From Candidatus Amulumruptor caecigallinarius (lineage in GTDB: Bacteria > Bacteroidota > Bacteroidia > Bacteroidales > Muribaculaceae): DNA of 45,792 nucleotides. Each line of letters opens with the position of its first letter. Positions within the stretch are counted from its first letter, which is position 1. The notes beneath the pieces were generated by a model. It was given only the letters and a program-made list of their open reading frames with translations. It had not been told where the DNA came from and made no database searches. The stretch is from assembly GCA_944321825.1 (NCBI GenBank), contig CALUMU010000015.1:1-45792 (forward strand), read 5' to 3'. Position numbers and translations under genes: made by a program. Of this stretch, positions 8,698-16,417 are shown in pieces.

Positions 8698-10266
8698 TCA
8701 GACCAATTCAGAGACTTTTTTCTCAAATTCGGCTGGGTCGATGGCTTTTTTCCTCAGTTTGCTGCGGTAGTTATATACGGTAGACATGGAGCAGCGGAGT
8801 ATACGTGCGGTCTGTTCGCCGTCGAATATACCGAGCCGCATGAGGGCGCAGATGCGCAGCTCGGTGTTCATCTTTTCGCCAGGTTTCAGCTTGATCCGTT
8901 CGTCGGGCAGAAGCAGCGCGTTGACTTTGTCGGTGAAGCCGGGGTAAAGATTCAGAAATGTATCGTCAAATAGGTCGTAGAAGCCGTTGACCTCCTTATC
9001 CACATATCGTGTGGAGGCGATGGCATCATAGAGCTGGTCGAAGTTTCGTTTATTGGCAACTTTGCTTAGGTATGAGCGGTAGTTTTCCATCTTTGAGAGA
9101 AATTCCAGGCTCAGATTCATAAACCGAGTCATGTACTCCTCCTTTGCCTTGTTGGCGGCCGATAGATAGGTGTTGATGTCGAGCTGCCTGTCGTGTGAAT
9201 GGCGGAGGCTGCGGTTGCGCTTGACGACAATCCTGACGGCTATGCCGAGAAGCACTGCCAGCACCATGACCGCGCCTATGGCTATGTGGAGCGACTGCCG
9301 CAGACGGTTCTGCCGGGCATTGTAGGCGGCATCGATCAGCGGCATGGTGTTTGACATCTCCATGGTGCGTATCTTGGCGTTGCAAGCAGCGGCATCGTCG
9401 ATGCTGCGATGCAGATAGCGGTATGCTCTGTTGATATCGCCTTGTTCGTAAAGAGCCACTGCCAGCTCCGGGAGGGCGATATATTCCCTGACACCGTTGC
9501 GAAGGTCGATCACGGCGGCGTTGGCGAGACATTCCATCTGCTCGTTGCGGTTGCCTTGCAGGGCGTGGATGCGCGCCATGACATGATATGCGGCAGCACT
9601 GCCGCCGCCGATGGTGTCGGATTTCAATTCGGACTCTATCAGCTTCTTTGCCGAGGCGTAGTTCCCTTCGTCGATCAGTTTGTTGACGAGGATAAACCGG
9701 GCATCGGGATTTAAAGAAAGCAGGGAGTCACGGTATTGTCTTTTCAGCAAGTCGTACTCCGGAGCAATCAGAGGGTCGAGGGAGCAGTCGGCGAGATTCC
9801 TGTAGAGCTGTATGCCGAGAGTGTAGTAGACGACACGGAGAGAGTCCGGTAGTTTGTCGGGGTGTAGGTCTGTAAAGATGCCGTAAGCTTCCTTGTACAT
9901 CATCCCGGCAGAGTTGTAGAGCATCGCTGTGTGCATGCGTGCCTCGTCGAGCATCAGAGAATCATTGAGCGCACGGGCGATGTGTTCGGCTCGATGAAAG
10001 TGTGTCAGGGCGGAGTCGATGTTGAAGTCGGCATACCGGCATCCCATCTCTATCTCATGGCGGTAATGCTGGGCTGGTGACGAGGCGCGTCGGTAGCCGT
10101 CGCGGTTGAGCGAGTCGAGGAGTGCTGCCCGGCGCATGACTGCCTGACCTCCGTCGTCGACCAGCTTGTCGAGTCGGTGTAGCGGCGAACGCGCTGACAG
10201 CTCCGACAGTCCAGAGGCAAATAACAGGAGAATAAGAATGACCGGCTTTGCGATAAGATACCCCAT
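8698..10266 (-). CDS. SusR-like membrane-bound transcriptional regulator (DUF6377 family)
   Basis: 522 residues. Signal-like N-terminal helix (1-25), periplasmic helical region with TPR character (about 30-320), one membrane helix (about 325-347), a cytoplasmic coiled stretch, then DUF6377-type and a helix-turn-helix (about 465-510; ALMRLGIFDGEQTARILRC, then STVYNYRSKLRKKA). The layout resembles SusR, the membrane regulator of starch use in Bacteroides: periplasmic sensing coupled to DNA binding by the cytoplasmic end. It lies upstream of, and in the same direction as, the CBM26-containing protein gene, which fits a sensor and target pair; that link is inference. A -7 box at 10271-10278 is so close to the ATG that the mRNA may be leaderless. 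A second, shorter relative is at 21642-22382. Confidence 0.82.
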   Translation of the reverse strand: MGYLIAKPVILILLLFASGLSELSARSPLHRLDKLVDDGGQAVMRRAALLDSLNRDGYRRASSPAQHYRHEIEMGCRYADFNIDSALTHFHRAEHIARALNDSLMLDEARMHTAMLYNSAGMMYKEAYGIFTDLHPDKLPDSLRVVYYTLGIQLYRNLADCSLDPLIAPEYDLLKRQYRDSLLSLNPDARFILVNKLIDEGNYASAKKLIESELKSDTIGGGSAAAYHVMARIHALQGNRNEQMECLANAAVIDLRNGVREYIALPELAVALYEQGDINRAYRYLHRSIDDAAACNAKIRTMEMSNTMPLIDAAYNARQNRLRQSLHIAIGAVMVLAVLLGIAVRIVVKRNRSLRHSHDRQLDINTYLSAANKAKEEYMTRFMNLSLEFLSKMENYRSYLSKVANKRNFDQLYDAIASTRYVDKEVNGFYDLFDDTFLNLYPGFTDKVNALLLPDERIKLKPGEKMNTELRICALMRLGIFDGEQTARILRCSMSTVYNYRSKLRKKAIDPAEFEKKVSELV

Positions 10267-10270
10267 ACCG

Positions 10271-10278
10271 CAAAGTTA
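10271..10278 (-). promoter_or_regulatory. -7 box directly upstream of the SusR-like gene
   Basis: TAACTTTG on the minus strand ends 4 nt before the ATG at 10266. In this window the ffs promoter has the same box 5 nt before its RNA start, so transcription here should begin at or next to the ATG. No good -33 element. Confidence 0.4.
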
Positions 10279-10324
10279 GTCTTTTTTGCCGATTATTTGT
10301 CTTAATGCCGATGCCGGGACCTGC

Positions 10325-11353
10325 TTATGTTGCGATAGATTCAGAGGACTTTAGCTGCTTGACCTTGTTTTTGATTGTGTTATATGAAAGTTGGAGGAGC
10401 AGGGGGATGGCGATTCCTGCGATGGTGTAGAGCAGCCAGTAGTGTGGTCCGAGTTCGCGCAGAGTAGGAAACTCTTGCAGCTTGTCAGCGGGCAGGTCGT
10501 GTATCTGTATGAGTACATACGTGATGCCTTTGAAGCAGAGGAAGTGCCATGTCAGTATGGTCATGGTGCTTTCGCCGCAGAACTTGAAGAACCTTGCCAG
10601 TCGTGAAGCCGGCGGCAGGTGTTTGCACAGTATCAGTAATCCGATGCATCCTGCGATAGCCCCTATGTAGCGGATAGGGAGCTGCCAGCCGTATGGAGTC
10701 CGCATGTCTCCCGAAATCCAGGTCGATATGAGCCACGTCGCTATGAGCATGAGTATGCCGAAGTGGAGGTGACGCGATGTCGGGATGATGTCAATGTCGC
10801 GAAAGGTCTTAAGCAGGAATCCTGAAAGGAAAAATGCTGTGAAGAACAGTATTGAAGAGCCGTCGTTGATTGCTTTGGTTTCCGGGAAAAGTGTGTTTAA
10901 AGTCATACATGCTACGATAAGCACAATCAGGCATCCCACTAACAGTTTGGCGCGGCAGCGGGTGACGGTAAGTATTATCAGACTCAAAATGGATGCCAAG
11001 AACAGTCCCCCCAAGAACCAGTACCCTCCGAGCATCTGCTCGGCCCCGGTCATGAAAACGGACTTTAAAGCTTGGGTCGCCATATCTTTGGCGGTGTATG
11101 CACTTTCGTATATCCCTATACTGAAAAGCACATTATGGAGGATGATGAATATCAGGTTCCATTTAAGGAACGGCCACCATAAACCTTTGATACGATGTCG
11201 GATGAATGTCTTGCGGTCGTTGCAGTATTTTGTCTTGAAGCAATAGCCGGCGGTCAGGAAAAACAAGGGGATGTGGAAAGCGTAAATAAATGCCCCCAAG
11301 GGTGTCATGGTGTGGGCGGTCACCATCAGGATGATTGCAATCCCTTTTGCCAC
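10325..11353 (-). CDS. Membrane O-acyltransferase (acyltransferase 3 family), 5' end possibly phase variable
   Basis: At least 342 residues, strongly hydrophobic with about ten membrane helices. The N-terminus AKGIAIILMVTAHT with its family histidine, and FHIPLFFLTAGY, are typical of acyltransferase-3 proteins that acylate sugars of surface polysaccharide or LPS at the inner membrane. The listed start is the only one available in frame (GTG at 11353). However, the codons before it read STTITV, which looks like true family sequence, so translation should begin further up. An ATG at 11436-11434 would be in frame if the G9 tract at 11403-11411 had ten bases; as it stands the two are one base out of phase. 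The gene follows the MATE gene by 22 nt if that ATG is used, so the two probably share a transcript. Confidence 0.8.
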   Translation of the reverse strand: MAKGIAIILMVTAHTMTPLGAFIYAFHIPLFFLTAGYCFKTKYCNDRKTFIRHRIKGLWWPFLKWNLIFIILHNVLFSIGIYESAYTAKDMATQALKSVFMTGAEQMLGGYWFLGGLFLASILSLIILTVTRCRAKLLVGCLIVLIVACMTLNTLFPETKAINDGSSILFFTAFFLSGFLLKTFRDIDIIPTSRHLHFGILMLIATWLISTWISGDMRTPYGWQLPIRYIGAIAGCIGLLILCKHLPPASRLARFFKFCGESTMTILTWHFLCFKGITYVLIQIHDLPADKLQEFPTLRELGPHYWLLYTIAGIAIPLLLQLSYNTIKNKVKQLKSSESIAT

Positions 11354-11402
11354 AGTGATTGTGGTGCTTTTGTTAACTAATTGATTGTTAGTGTTTTGTA
11401 AT

Positions 11403-11411
11403 GGGGGGGGG
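11403..11411. repeat. G9 homopolymer (candidate phase-variation tract)
   Basis: Nine G on the plus strand (C9 in the direction of the acyltransferase gene), between an upstream ATG (11436) and the first in-frame codon of the conserved domain. One added base joins them as MYNIKAAF..TITVAKG. With nine bases, the domain frame meets a TAA at 11431-11429. Confidence 0.7.
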
Positions 11412-11458
11412 TAAACGCAGCTTTGATATTATACATGCTTAATTTGAGTTATGGTGTT

Positions 11459-12859
11459 TTACAGTGTTTGGGGTCTGAATGATGAAGAAGGGTTGGCTGG
11501 GATGCGGGCGAAGATGCGCCACTGGTATATAATCAGGGCGGCAGTGCAAACGGTGGCTGCGACATCGCCCAAGGGGAAAGCAAGCCATACGCCGTCGAGC
11601 TGCATGGTGCGCGGCAGCAAAAGCATCAGCGGTATGAGGAATATTACCTGGCGGGCCAGCGAAAGGAATATGCTTTTGCCGGCTTTGCCTATGCTTTGGA
11701 AAAAAGTGGTGGAGATGACCTGGAATCCTACAAGCCAGAACGCCCAGAATCCGAGGTGGAAAGCGTTGACGGTGGTGTCGATCAATGCTTCTGATGTCGT
11801 GAACGCCCTTGCCCACAGGTCGGGGATGAGGTAGCCGACGGCGGTGCTGATGAGGGCGACCACCGATGCCGCCGCCACCGCGAGGTAATAGGCGTGCTTC
11901 ATACGGTGGAAGTGCCCGGCTCCGTAATTGTAGCCCACAATGGGCTGCATACCCTGCGATATGCCGCTCATGGCCATTACGGCAAGGGTGGAGAGTGTGG
12001 TGAAGATTCCGGCCGCCGCCACCGCAGTGTCGCCGCCATAGTGCAGCAGCGAATTGTTGATGATGGCGTTGACGGCACTTGCGGCCGCGTTGATAAGTGA
12101 CGGTGCTGCACCGATGGCTACGATGCCCCATACTATACGGCCTTCAAGGCGGTAGATGCCCCGACGGAAATGAATGGTGGAGTCCCTGCGGCAGAAGTGC
12201 ATCATCACGTATATGCCCGATATGGCCATGGATATGACAGTGGCTATGGATGCACCCTTGATGCCCATGTCAAGCCAAAAGATGAATATCGGGTCGAGGG
12301 CCACGTTGATGCCCGCTCCGATGAAGTTGGCTATCATGGCTTTCATAGGATAGCCCGATGCCCGCATGATGTTGTTGAAACTCAGCGAAACGTTAATCAG
12401 CAGGAATCCCGGAAGCATATAGACCATGAACTCGTGGGCGTAGGGGAGGGTGGCTGCTGACGCGCCGAATGCCATAAGTATGTCGTCGAGAAACAGGGCG
12501 AATACCGAGATGTAAGCGATGGCGATAGATACCGACATGACGAGGGCATTGCCGAGGGTGCGGAATGCATTGTCGGTGTCGCCGGCTCCGAGCATGACCG
12601 AGATGCGGGCGGCTGCACCGCCGCCGACAAGCACTCCGAGTGCCGCCGAGAGGTTCATGACCGGGAGCGTTACCGCAAGCCCCGCTATGGCTTCGGGGCC
12701 TACACCTTGTCCGATGAATACGCGGTCGGCGACATTGTAGAGCGACACGACCAGCATCCCCACCACGGCAGGGAGGCTGTATTGCCACAGCAGCTTCCCG
12801 ACAGGGCTTTCGGCCAGCTGGTACAGACGCTTGTTGCGGTTTATGTTTGTGTCAGACAT
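11459..12859 (-). CDS. MATE family efflux transporter
   Basis: 466 residues, 12 predicted membrane helices in two similar halves. The N-terminal half starts GKLLWQYSLPAVVGMLVVSL and has NVADRVFIGQGVG, the MATE signature. MATE proteins exchange Na+ or H+ for cationic drugs or metabolites at the inner membrane. Gene spacing to the small secreted protein gene upstream (34 bp) and the acyltransferase downstream (22 bp to its likely ATG) suggests one operon. The substrate cannot be read from the sequence. Confidence 0.93.
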   Translation of the reverse strand: MSDTNINRNKRLYQLAESPVGKLLWQYSLPAVVGMLVVSLYNVADRVFIGQGVGPEAIAGLAVTLPVMNLSAALGVLVGGGAAARISVMLGAGDTDNAFRTLGNALVMSVSIAIAYISVFALFLDDILMAFGASAATLPYAHEFMVYMLPGFLLINVSLSFNNIMRASGYPMKAMIANFIGAGINVALDPIFIFWLDMGIKGASIATVISMAISGIYVMMHFCRRDSTIHFRRGIYRLEGRIVWGIVAIGAAPSLINAAASAVNAIINNSLLHYGGDTAVAAAGIFTTLSTLAVMAMSGISQGMQPIVGYNYGAGHFHRMKHAYYLAVAAASVVALISTAVGYLIPDLWARAFTTSEALIDTTVNAFHLGFWAFWLVGFQVISTTFFQSIGKAGKSIFLSLARQVIFLIPLMLLLPRTMQLDGVWLAFPLGDVAATVCTAALIIYQWRIFARIPANPSSSFRPQTL

Positions 12860-12893
12860 TTGCGGTCAGATAAAGAGCCTGTTCGGAAAAAGA

Positions 12894-13364
12894 TTATCGT
12901 GAATCCGTGATGACATATACGACATGGGCTTCAACCTTGTAGGGGGTGGCTGTGCCACGGCGAGGCTTCGGCCCGAGGTGGTAGTAAAAGGACTTCTGGG
13001 TGTCCCATGATTTGAAATCCACGCAGCGCGTATCGGCTGGAGGGATGTCGGCCGTGATGTCCACGTCGCGTGAGTGGAGCCGTCGTCCCGACATGTCGTA
13101 GTAGTCGAGCTTTACGCGGAGCGCACGGATAGTGTCGTCGAGCGATGAGGTCACGAACAAGCTCTCGCGTGTGGCGCGGAGCGGCTTGTCGTAGCCCGAC
13201 AGCCTTACTGCGGTATCGGTCACGGCTATGGTGTCACGAGAAGGTCCGACCTGCAGGAGGGCCGTGGTGGCGTGGCGGACATTGCGCGTGGTCGACTGCT
13301 TGCGGGCATGAGCCGACGTGACGGCCAGCAGGGCTATGGCCATTATGAGGAGGAGGTGTCTCAT
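12894..13364 (-). CDS. Small secreted protein of unknown function
   Basis: 156 residues. Clear signal peptide (MRHLLLIMAIALLAVTSAHA), then a basic linker and a beta-rich domain with VKLDYYDMSGRRLHSRDVDI and a C-terminal YKVEAHVVYVIT strand. No lipobox. It starts 11 bp after the stop of the DUF3078 barrel gene and is probably translated with it, so an envelope role next to that barrel is plausible. I do not recognise the family. Confidence 0.75.
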   Translation of the reverse strand: MRHLLLIMAIALLAVTSAHARKQSTTRNVRHATTALLQVGPSRDTIAVTDTAVRLSGYDKPLRATRESLFVTSSLDDTIRALRVKLDYYDMSGRRLHSRDVDITADIPPADTRCVDFKSWDTQKSFYYHLGPKPRRGTATPYKVEAHVVYVITDSR

Positions 13365-13375
13365 GGGGGCGTAGG

Positions 13376-14770
13376 TCAGATGGTGCTGAACTTGTAGCTG
13401 AATCCGAGCGAGAGTATTTCCTTAAACTGCCAGTAGTGCCAGTTGCTGTCGTCTATCCGAGGGGTGGTGGAGTCGTAGCGCAGATGGGCGTAAAGCATCG
13501 CAGACAGGAAGCGGTTGATGGAAAAGTTGATGGTGTTTTCCCAGTCGAGCTGCGAGTCGTCGTACTGCGTGAAGGCAAACAGCCGTGATTGGAGCGAAAT
13601 GTCGCGTGTAATCTGCCAGCCCAGCTTGATTTCGGTGCTGGAACCTATCTGGCTCTGGCTGCGGTGGCCGTTGTCTATGCCGAATGATGCCGGATCCATG
13701 CCATCGTTGGTCACGGTCTTCAGATTCCATGACACAGGCGATATGGAGGCGTTGATGTTGAATTTCTTGGATGGCGACGTATATTCGTAGGTCATACCGA
13801 GGCCGAGGTTAAGCTCTCCGGGTGACAGGAATGATGCCGACAGGTCGTTGGAATTTATCGGATAGCTGTTGAAAAGCTGTGTCTTGAAGTTGAGCGAGAG
13901 TGAATAAAACCAGTGGTCGAAAGCCTTGATGCCCCCCTTGGCTGTAATCTGGAAGATGTCTTCGGTAATCTGGACATTGCGGAGCGAGTCGTCGGGGGTG
14001 CTCGACATGGCTAATTTGTATGACACTGAGGCTTCAAGCAGGTGGTTGGGGTGGAATTTCTGGTTGAGCTTCACTCCGTAGGCAATGTTGCCGATGAAAC
14101 TCAGTGCGTTGTTGCCGCCCTGGTACCAGTTGGGGGAGATGTAGGCCTGCGACATCTGCAGTGCTGCGTTGAACGAGTGAAGCCAATGGGTCGGACGGAC
14201 GTGCACATTCACCTTTGTCGGGTCGTTGGACTTAGTGGGCAGCTCCTCCATCATTACTATCTGCATACGCGAGGGGTCTATGACGGCGCGGTAGCGTTTG
14301 GGCGGATCGGGCAGCATCCTCTCGTTGTAACGCACCAAGAGGGGGTTGGCAATCATATAGTTCTGCTTGAGTGCGTTGACGAGCGAATCGACAAACAGGG
14401 CGTTGTCAAGCCATTCCCGGCCACGCACAGGGAGGAGGCTGTCGGCGCGAGTCACAGGCGCATGGAGCACTTCGGACGGGAACGGCTGGATGCGGTAGGA
14501 GGAGAATATCGGTTCGCGCAGGTCGCGGGGATGTATACGTGCATATGTGCGGAACGGGCAGCTGTCGGGGAGCACTATGTCATCAAACGTGATTGCCGGC
14601 ATGGTATCGGCAGCTATGGTGTCCGTGACGGTCACCGGAGGTGTGGGCGTGGTGTGGAGTCGACGTGCCGCCGCAGTGCCGTCAAACACCCAAAGCAGTA
14701 TTGGCAGCATGACGGCGCACAGGCGCATCTTACGGTCTGGTTTATGTGTGACGGTAGTGGTTAGCTGCAT
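13376..14770 (-). CDS. DUF3078-type outer-membrane beta-barrel protein
   Basis: 464 residues. Signal peptide best from the second methionine (MRLCAVMLPILLWVFDGTAA, start about 14728); the first ATG at 14770 adds 14 polar residues. After a proline-rich linker and a globular stretch comes a DUF3078-like barrel. It shows alternating aromatic strands such as WYQGGNNALSFIGNIAYGVK and ends in FKEILSLGFSYKFSTI, a C-terminal strand of the kind recognised by the Bam machinery. Outer-membrane location is likely; the function of the family is not established. First gene of a minus-strand run that includes the small secreted protein and the MATE exporter. Confidence 0.82.
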   Translation of the reverse strand: MQLTTTVTHKPDRKMRLCAVMLPILLWVFDGTAAARRLHTTPTPPVTVTDTIAADTMPAITFDDIVLPDSCPFRTYARIHPRDLREPIFSSYRIQPFPSEVLHAPVTRADSLLPVRGREWLDNALFVDSLVNALKQNYMIANPLLVRYNERMLPDPPKRYRAVIDPSRMQIVMMEELPTKSNDPTKVNVHVRPTHWLHSFNAALQMSQAYISPNWYQGGNNALSFIGNIAYGVKLNQKFHPNHLLEASVSYKLAMSSTPDDSLRNVQITEDIFQITAKGGIKAFDHWFYSLSLNFKTQLFNSYPINSNDLSASFLSPGELNLGLGMTYEYTSPSKKFNINASISPVSWNLKTVTNDGMDPASFGIDNGHRSQSQIGSSTEIKLGWQITRDISLQSRLFAFTQYDDSQLDWENTINFSINRFLSAMLYAHLRYDSTTPRIDDSNWHYWQFKEILSLGFSYKFSTI

Positions 14771-14783
14771 AGAAAGTATACTT

Positions 14784-14816
14784 AAGATATATTAAAGTGC
14801 ATCAAGATATATTAAA
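14784..14816. repeat. Direct repeat AAGATATATTAAA, two copies 20 bp apart
   Basis: Identical 13-mers at 14784-14796 and 14804-14816, two helical turns apart, in the 131-bp gap between the divergent DUF3078 and divIC-like genes. The place and spacing fit a regulator binding pair, but the AT-rich sequence could arise by chance. Confidence 0.5.
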
Positions 14817-14839
14817 ACGCAAATTTAGCAAAAATTTTG

Positions 14840-14847
14840 TACATTTG
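14840..14847 (+). promoter_or_regulatory. -7 box of the divIC-dapB-lepB operon promoter
   Basis: TACATTTG matches TAnnTTTG and lies 54 nt before the divIC-like ATG. The -33 element is not obvious. Confidence 0.5.
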
Positions 14848-14901
14848 TCGCTATAAATCCCTCTCAGGGTCTTATTCCCTATTGATTATAATTACGGAAA
14901 G

Positions 14902-15201
14902 ATGGCAGAAAGAAGCAGTTTCATCGCTTGGTGCAAGCGTTATATCTCGGTCAGCGCGTTGGTGATAGCGGGCGCACTGGTCTATGTGCTGTTTTTCAAC
15001 GATAATTCCATCTTGAACCACTACCAGTATGAGGGTGAAATAGACAGGCTCAAGGCGGAAATCAAGGTCAACCGCGACTCGTTGGAGTATTACCGCGCGA
15101 TGAACTCCCGTCTGGATACCGACCGTGAGGCCATGGAGCAGATCGTGAGGGAACAGTATCACATGCAGCGTCCCAACGAGGATGTCTATATAGTGGAATA
15201 A
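14902..15201 (+). CDS. Septum formation initiator, FtsB/DivIC family
   Basis: 99 residues: short cytoplasmic end, one membrane helix (about 15-33), then a periplasmic coiled coil (EIDRLKAEIKVNRDSLEYYR) and the family ending with MEQIVREQYHMQRPNEDVYIVE-like sequence. Length and layout match FtsB/DivIC proteins, which sit with FtsL and FtsQ at the division site and help start septal wall synthesis. First gene of a plus-strand run that continues to the WbqC-family gene. Confidence 0.92.
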   Translation: MAERSSFIAWCKRYISVSALVIAGALVYVLFFNDNSILNHYQYEGEIDRLKAEIKVNRDSLEYYRAMNSRLDTDREAMEQIVREQYHMQRPNEDVYIVE

Positions 15202-15271
15202 GCGGTGGATGCGGCTGTCAGGACCTAAACCCGTAACCGATTGTTAGAAACCCAATTACGTATAAAATCAT

Positions 15272-15643
15272 ATGATTAAAAATCAGAATATCGTCATGTG
15301 GCTTATCACCGTGTCGCTGCTTCTCATAATGGCCGGCACCATAATGCCTCTGCTGAGGGTGGAGGGTGACGTGTGGAAATATATCTACGGCAGCGGAGCG
15401 GCATTGCTGCTCTACGGTCGTATCTCCGCTAAGACCCCCAAAGGGGCGAGCCTGCGTCTGCGCCGGCTTTGCCGCTTGGAGACGTGGTGTGCCATATTTT
15501 TCTGTGCGGCTACATTCTTCATGTTCTACGAGAAGTCCGGACAGATGGACTGGCTTGCATTCACGCTTGCCGGAGGTGCCATACAGGTGTACACATCCAT
15601 AATGATACCGCGTGTGGCCCGCAAGGAAGGACTTGTCAAATAA
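15272..15643 (+). CDS. Small membrane protein of unknown function
   Basis: 123 residues with four hydrophobic segments (about 8-26, 36-50, 68-86 and 93-112). The loop between the second and third is basic (RISAKTPKGASLRLRRLCR), which suggests it is cytoplasmic. Located between the divIC-like gene and dapB, 31 bp before dapB. I do not recognise a family; function unknown. Confidence 0.75.
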   Translation: MIKNQNIVMWLITVSLLLIMAGTIMPLLRVEGDVWKYIYGSGAALLLYGRISAKTPKGASLRLRRLCRLETWCAIFFCAATFFMFYEKSGQMDWLAFTLAGGAIQVYTSIMIPRVARKEGLVK

Positions 15644-15674
15644 AACAGTATATACAACCAACAGATATATCGCA

Positions 15675-16415
15675 ATGAAACTCGCTCTGATAGGATATGG
15701 CAAGATGGGCCATATAATCGAACAGATAGCCCGCTCACGTGGACACGAAATAGTCAAAATCATAGATATAGACAATAACGCCGACATCGAGTCGCCTGAG
15801 TTTGCATCGGCAGAGGTGGCAATAGAATTTACTACGCCACACACTGCTGCCGATAATTGCACCCGGGCTCTAAAGGCCGGGGTGAGCGTAGTGTCGGGTT
15901 CTACGGGGTGGGCCGACAGGCTTCCCGAAGTCGAGACGCTTGCCGAGACGCTCGGACGAGGTATGCTGTGGAGCAGCAATTTCAGCGTCGGTGTTAACAT
16001 TTTCATGGCTCTTAACCGCTATCTGGCACGTGTGATGAACAAGTTCCCGCAGTATATGCCCGACATGACCGAGACCCACCATGTGCACAAGCTCGACCAT
16101 CCGAGCGGCACTGCGGTGACGCTTGCCGAGGGCATCATTGCCGAGAGTGACCGAGTGGCTGGCTGGGTCGAAGAGGCTCCTGCCGCCGCAGATGCGATGA
16201 TAGTGAGCCATATACGTCGCGGCGAGGTTCCCGGCATACATGAAATCACTTGGGAGTCGCCTATCGACAGCATATCCATCAAGCACAGTGCCAAGACCCG
16301 CGAGGGCTTTGCCCTTGGTGCGGTAATGGCGGCCGAATGGCTTGCGTCGCACCCTGGCGTACACTCGATGGATGAGATGATGAGCGAACTTATATCCGGT
16401 ACTTCCCACGACTGA
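15675..16415 (+). CDS. dapB: 4-hydroxy-tetrahydrodipicolinate reductase
   Basis: 246 residues. Reduces hydroxytetrahydrodipicolinate with NAD(P)H in the diaminopimelate/lysine pathway, in the cytosol. Rossmann motif GYGKMG at 8-13, then the substrate site HHVHKLDHPSGTA (His135, His136, Lys139), equivalent to the catalytic HH..K of E. coli DapB. The longer open frame from 15612 overlaps the previous gene and adds 21 unrelated residues; the ATG at 15675 before MKLALIGYG is the proper start. lepB begins 3 bp after the stop. Confidence 0.97.
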   Translation: MKLALIGYGKMGHIIEQIARSRGHEIVKIIDIDNNADIESPEFASAEVAIEFTTPHTAADNCTRALKAGVSVVSGSTGWADRLPEVETLAETLGRGMLWSSNFSVGVNIFMALNRYLARVMNKFPQYMPDMTETHHVHKLDHPSGTAVTLAEGIIAESDRVAGWVEEAPAAADAMIVSHIRRGEVPGIHEITWESPIDSISIKHSAKTREGFALGAVMAAEWLASHPGVHSMDEMMSELISGTSHD

Positions 16416-16417
16416 TT

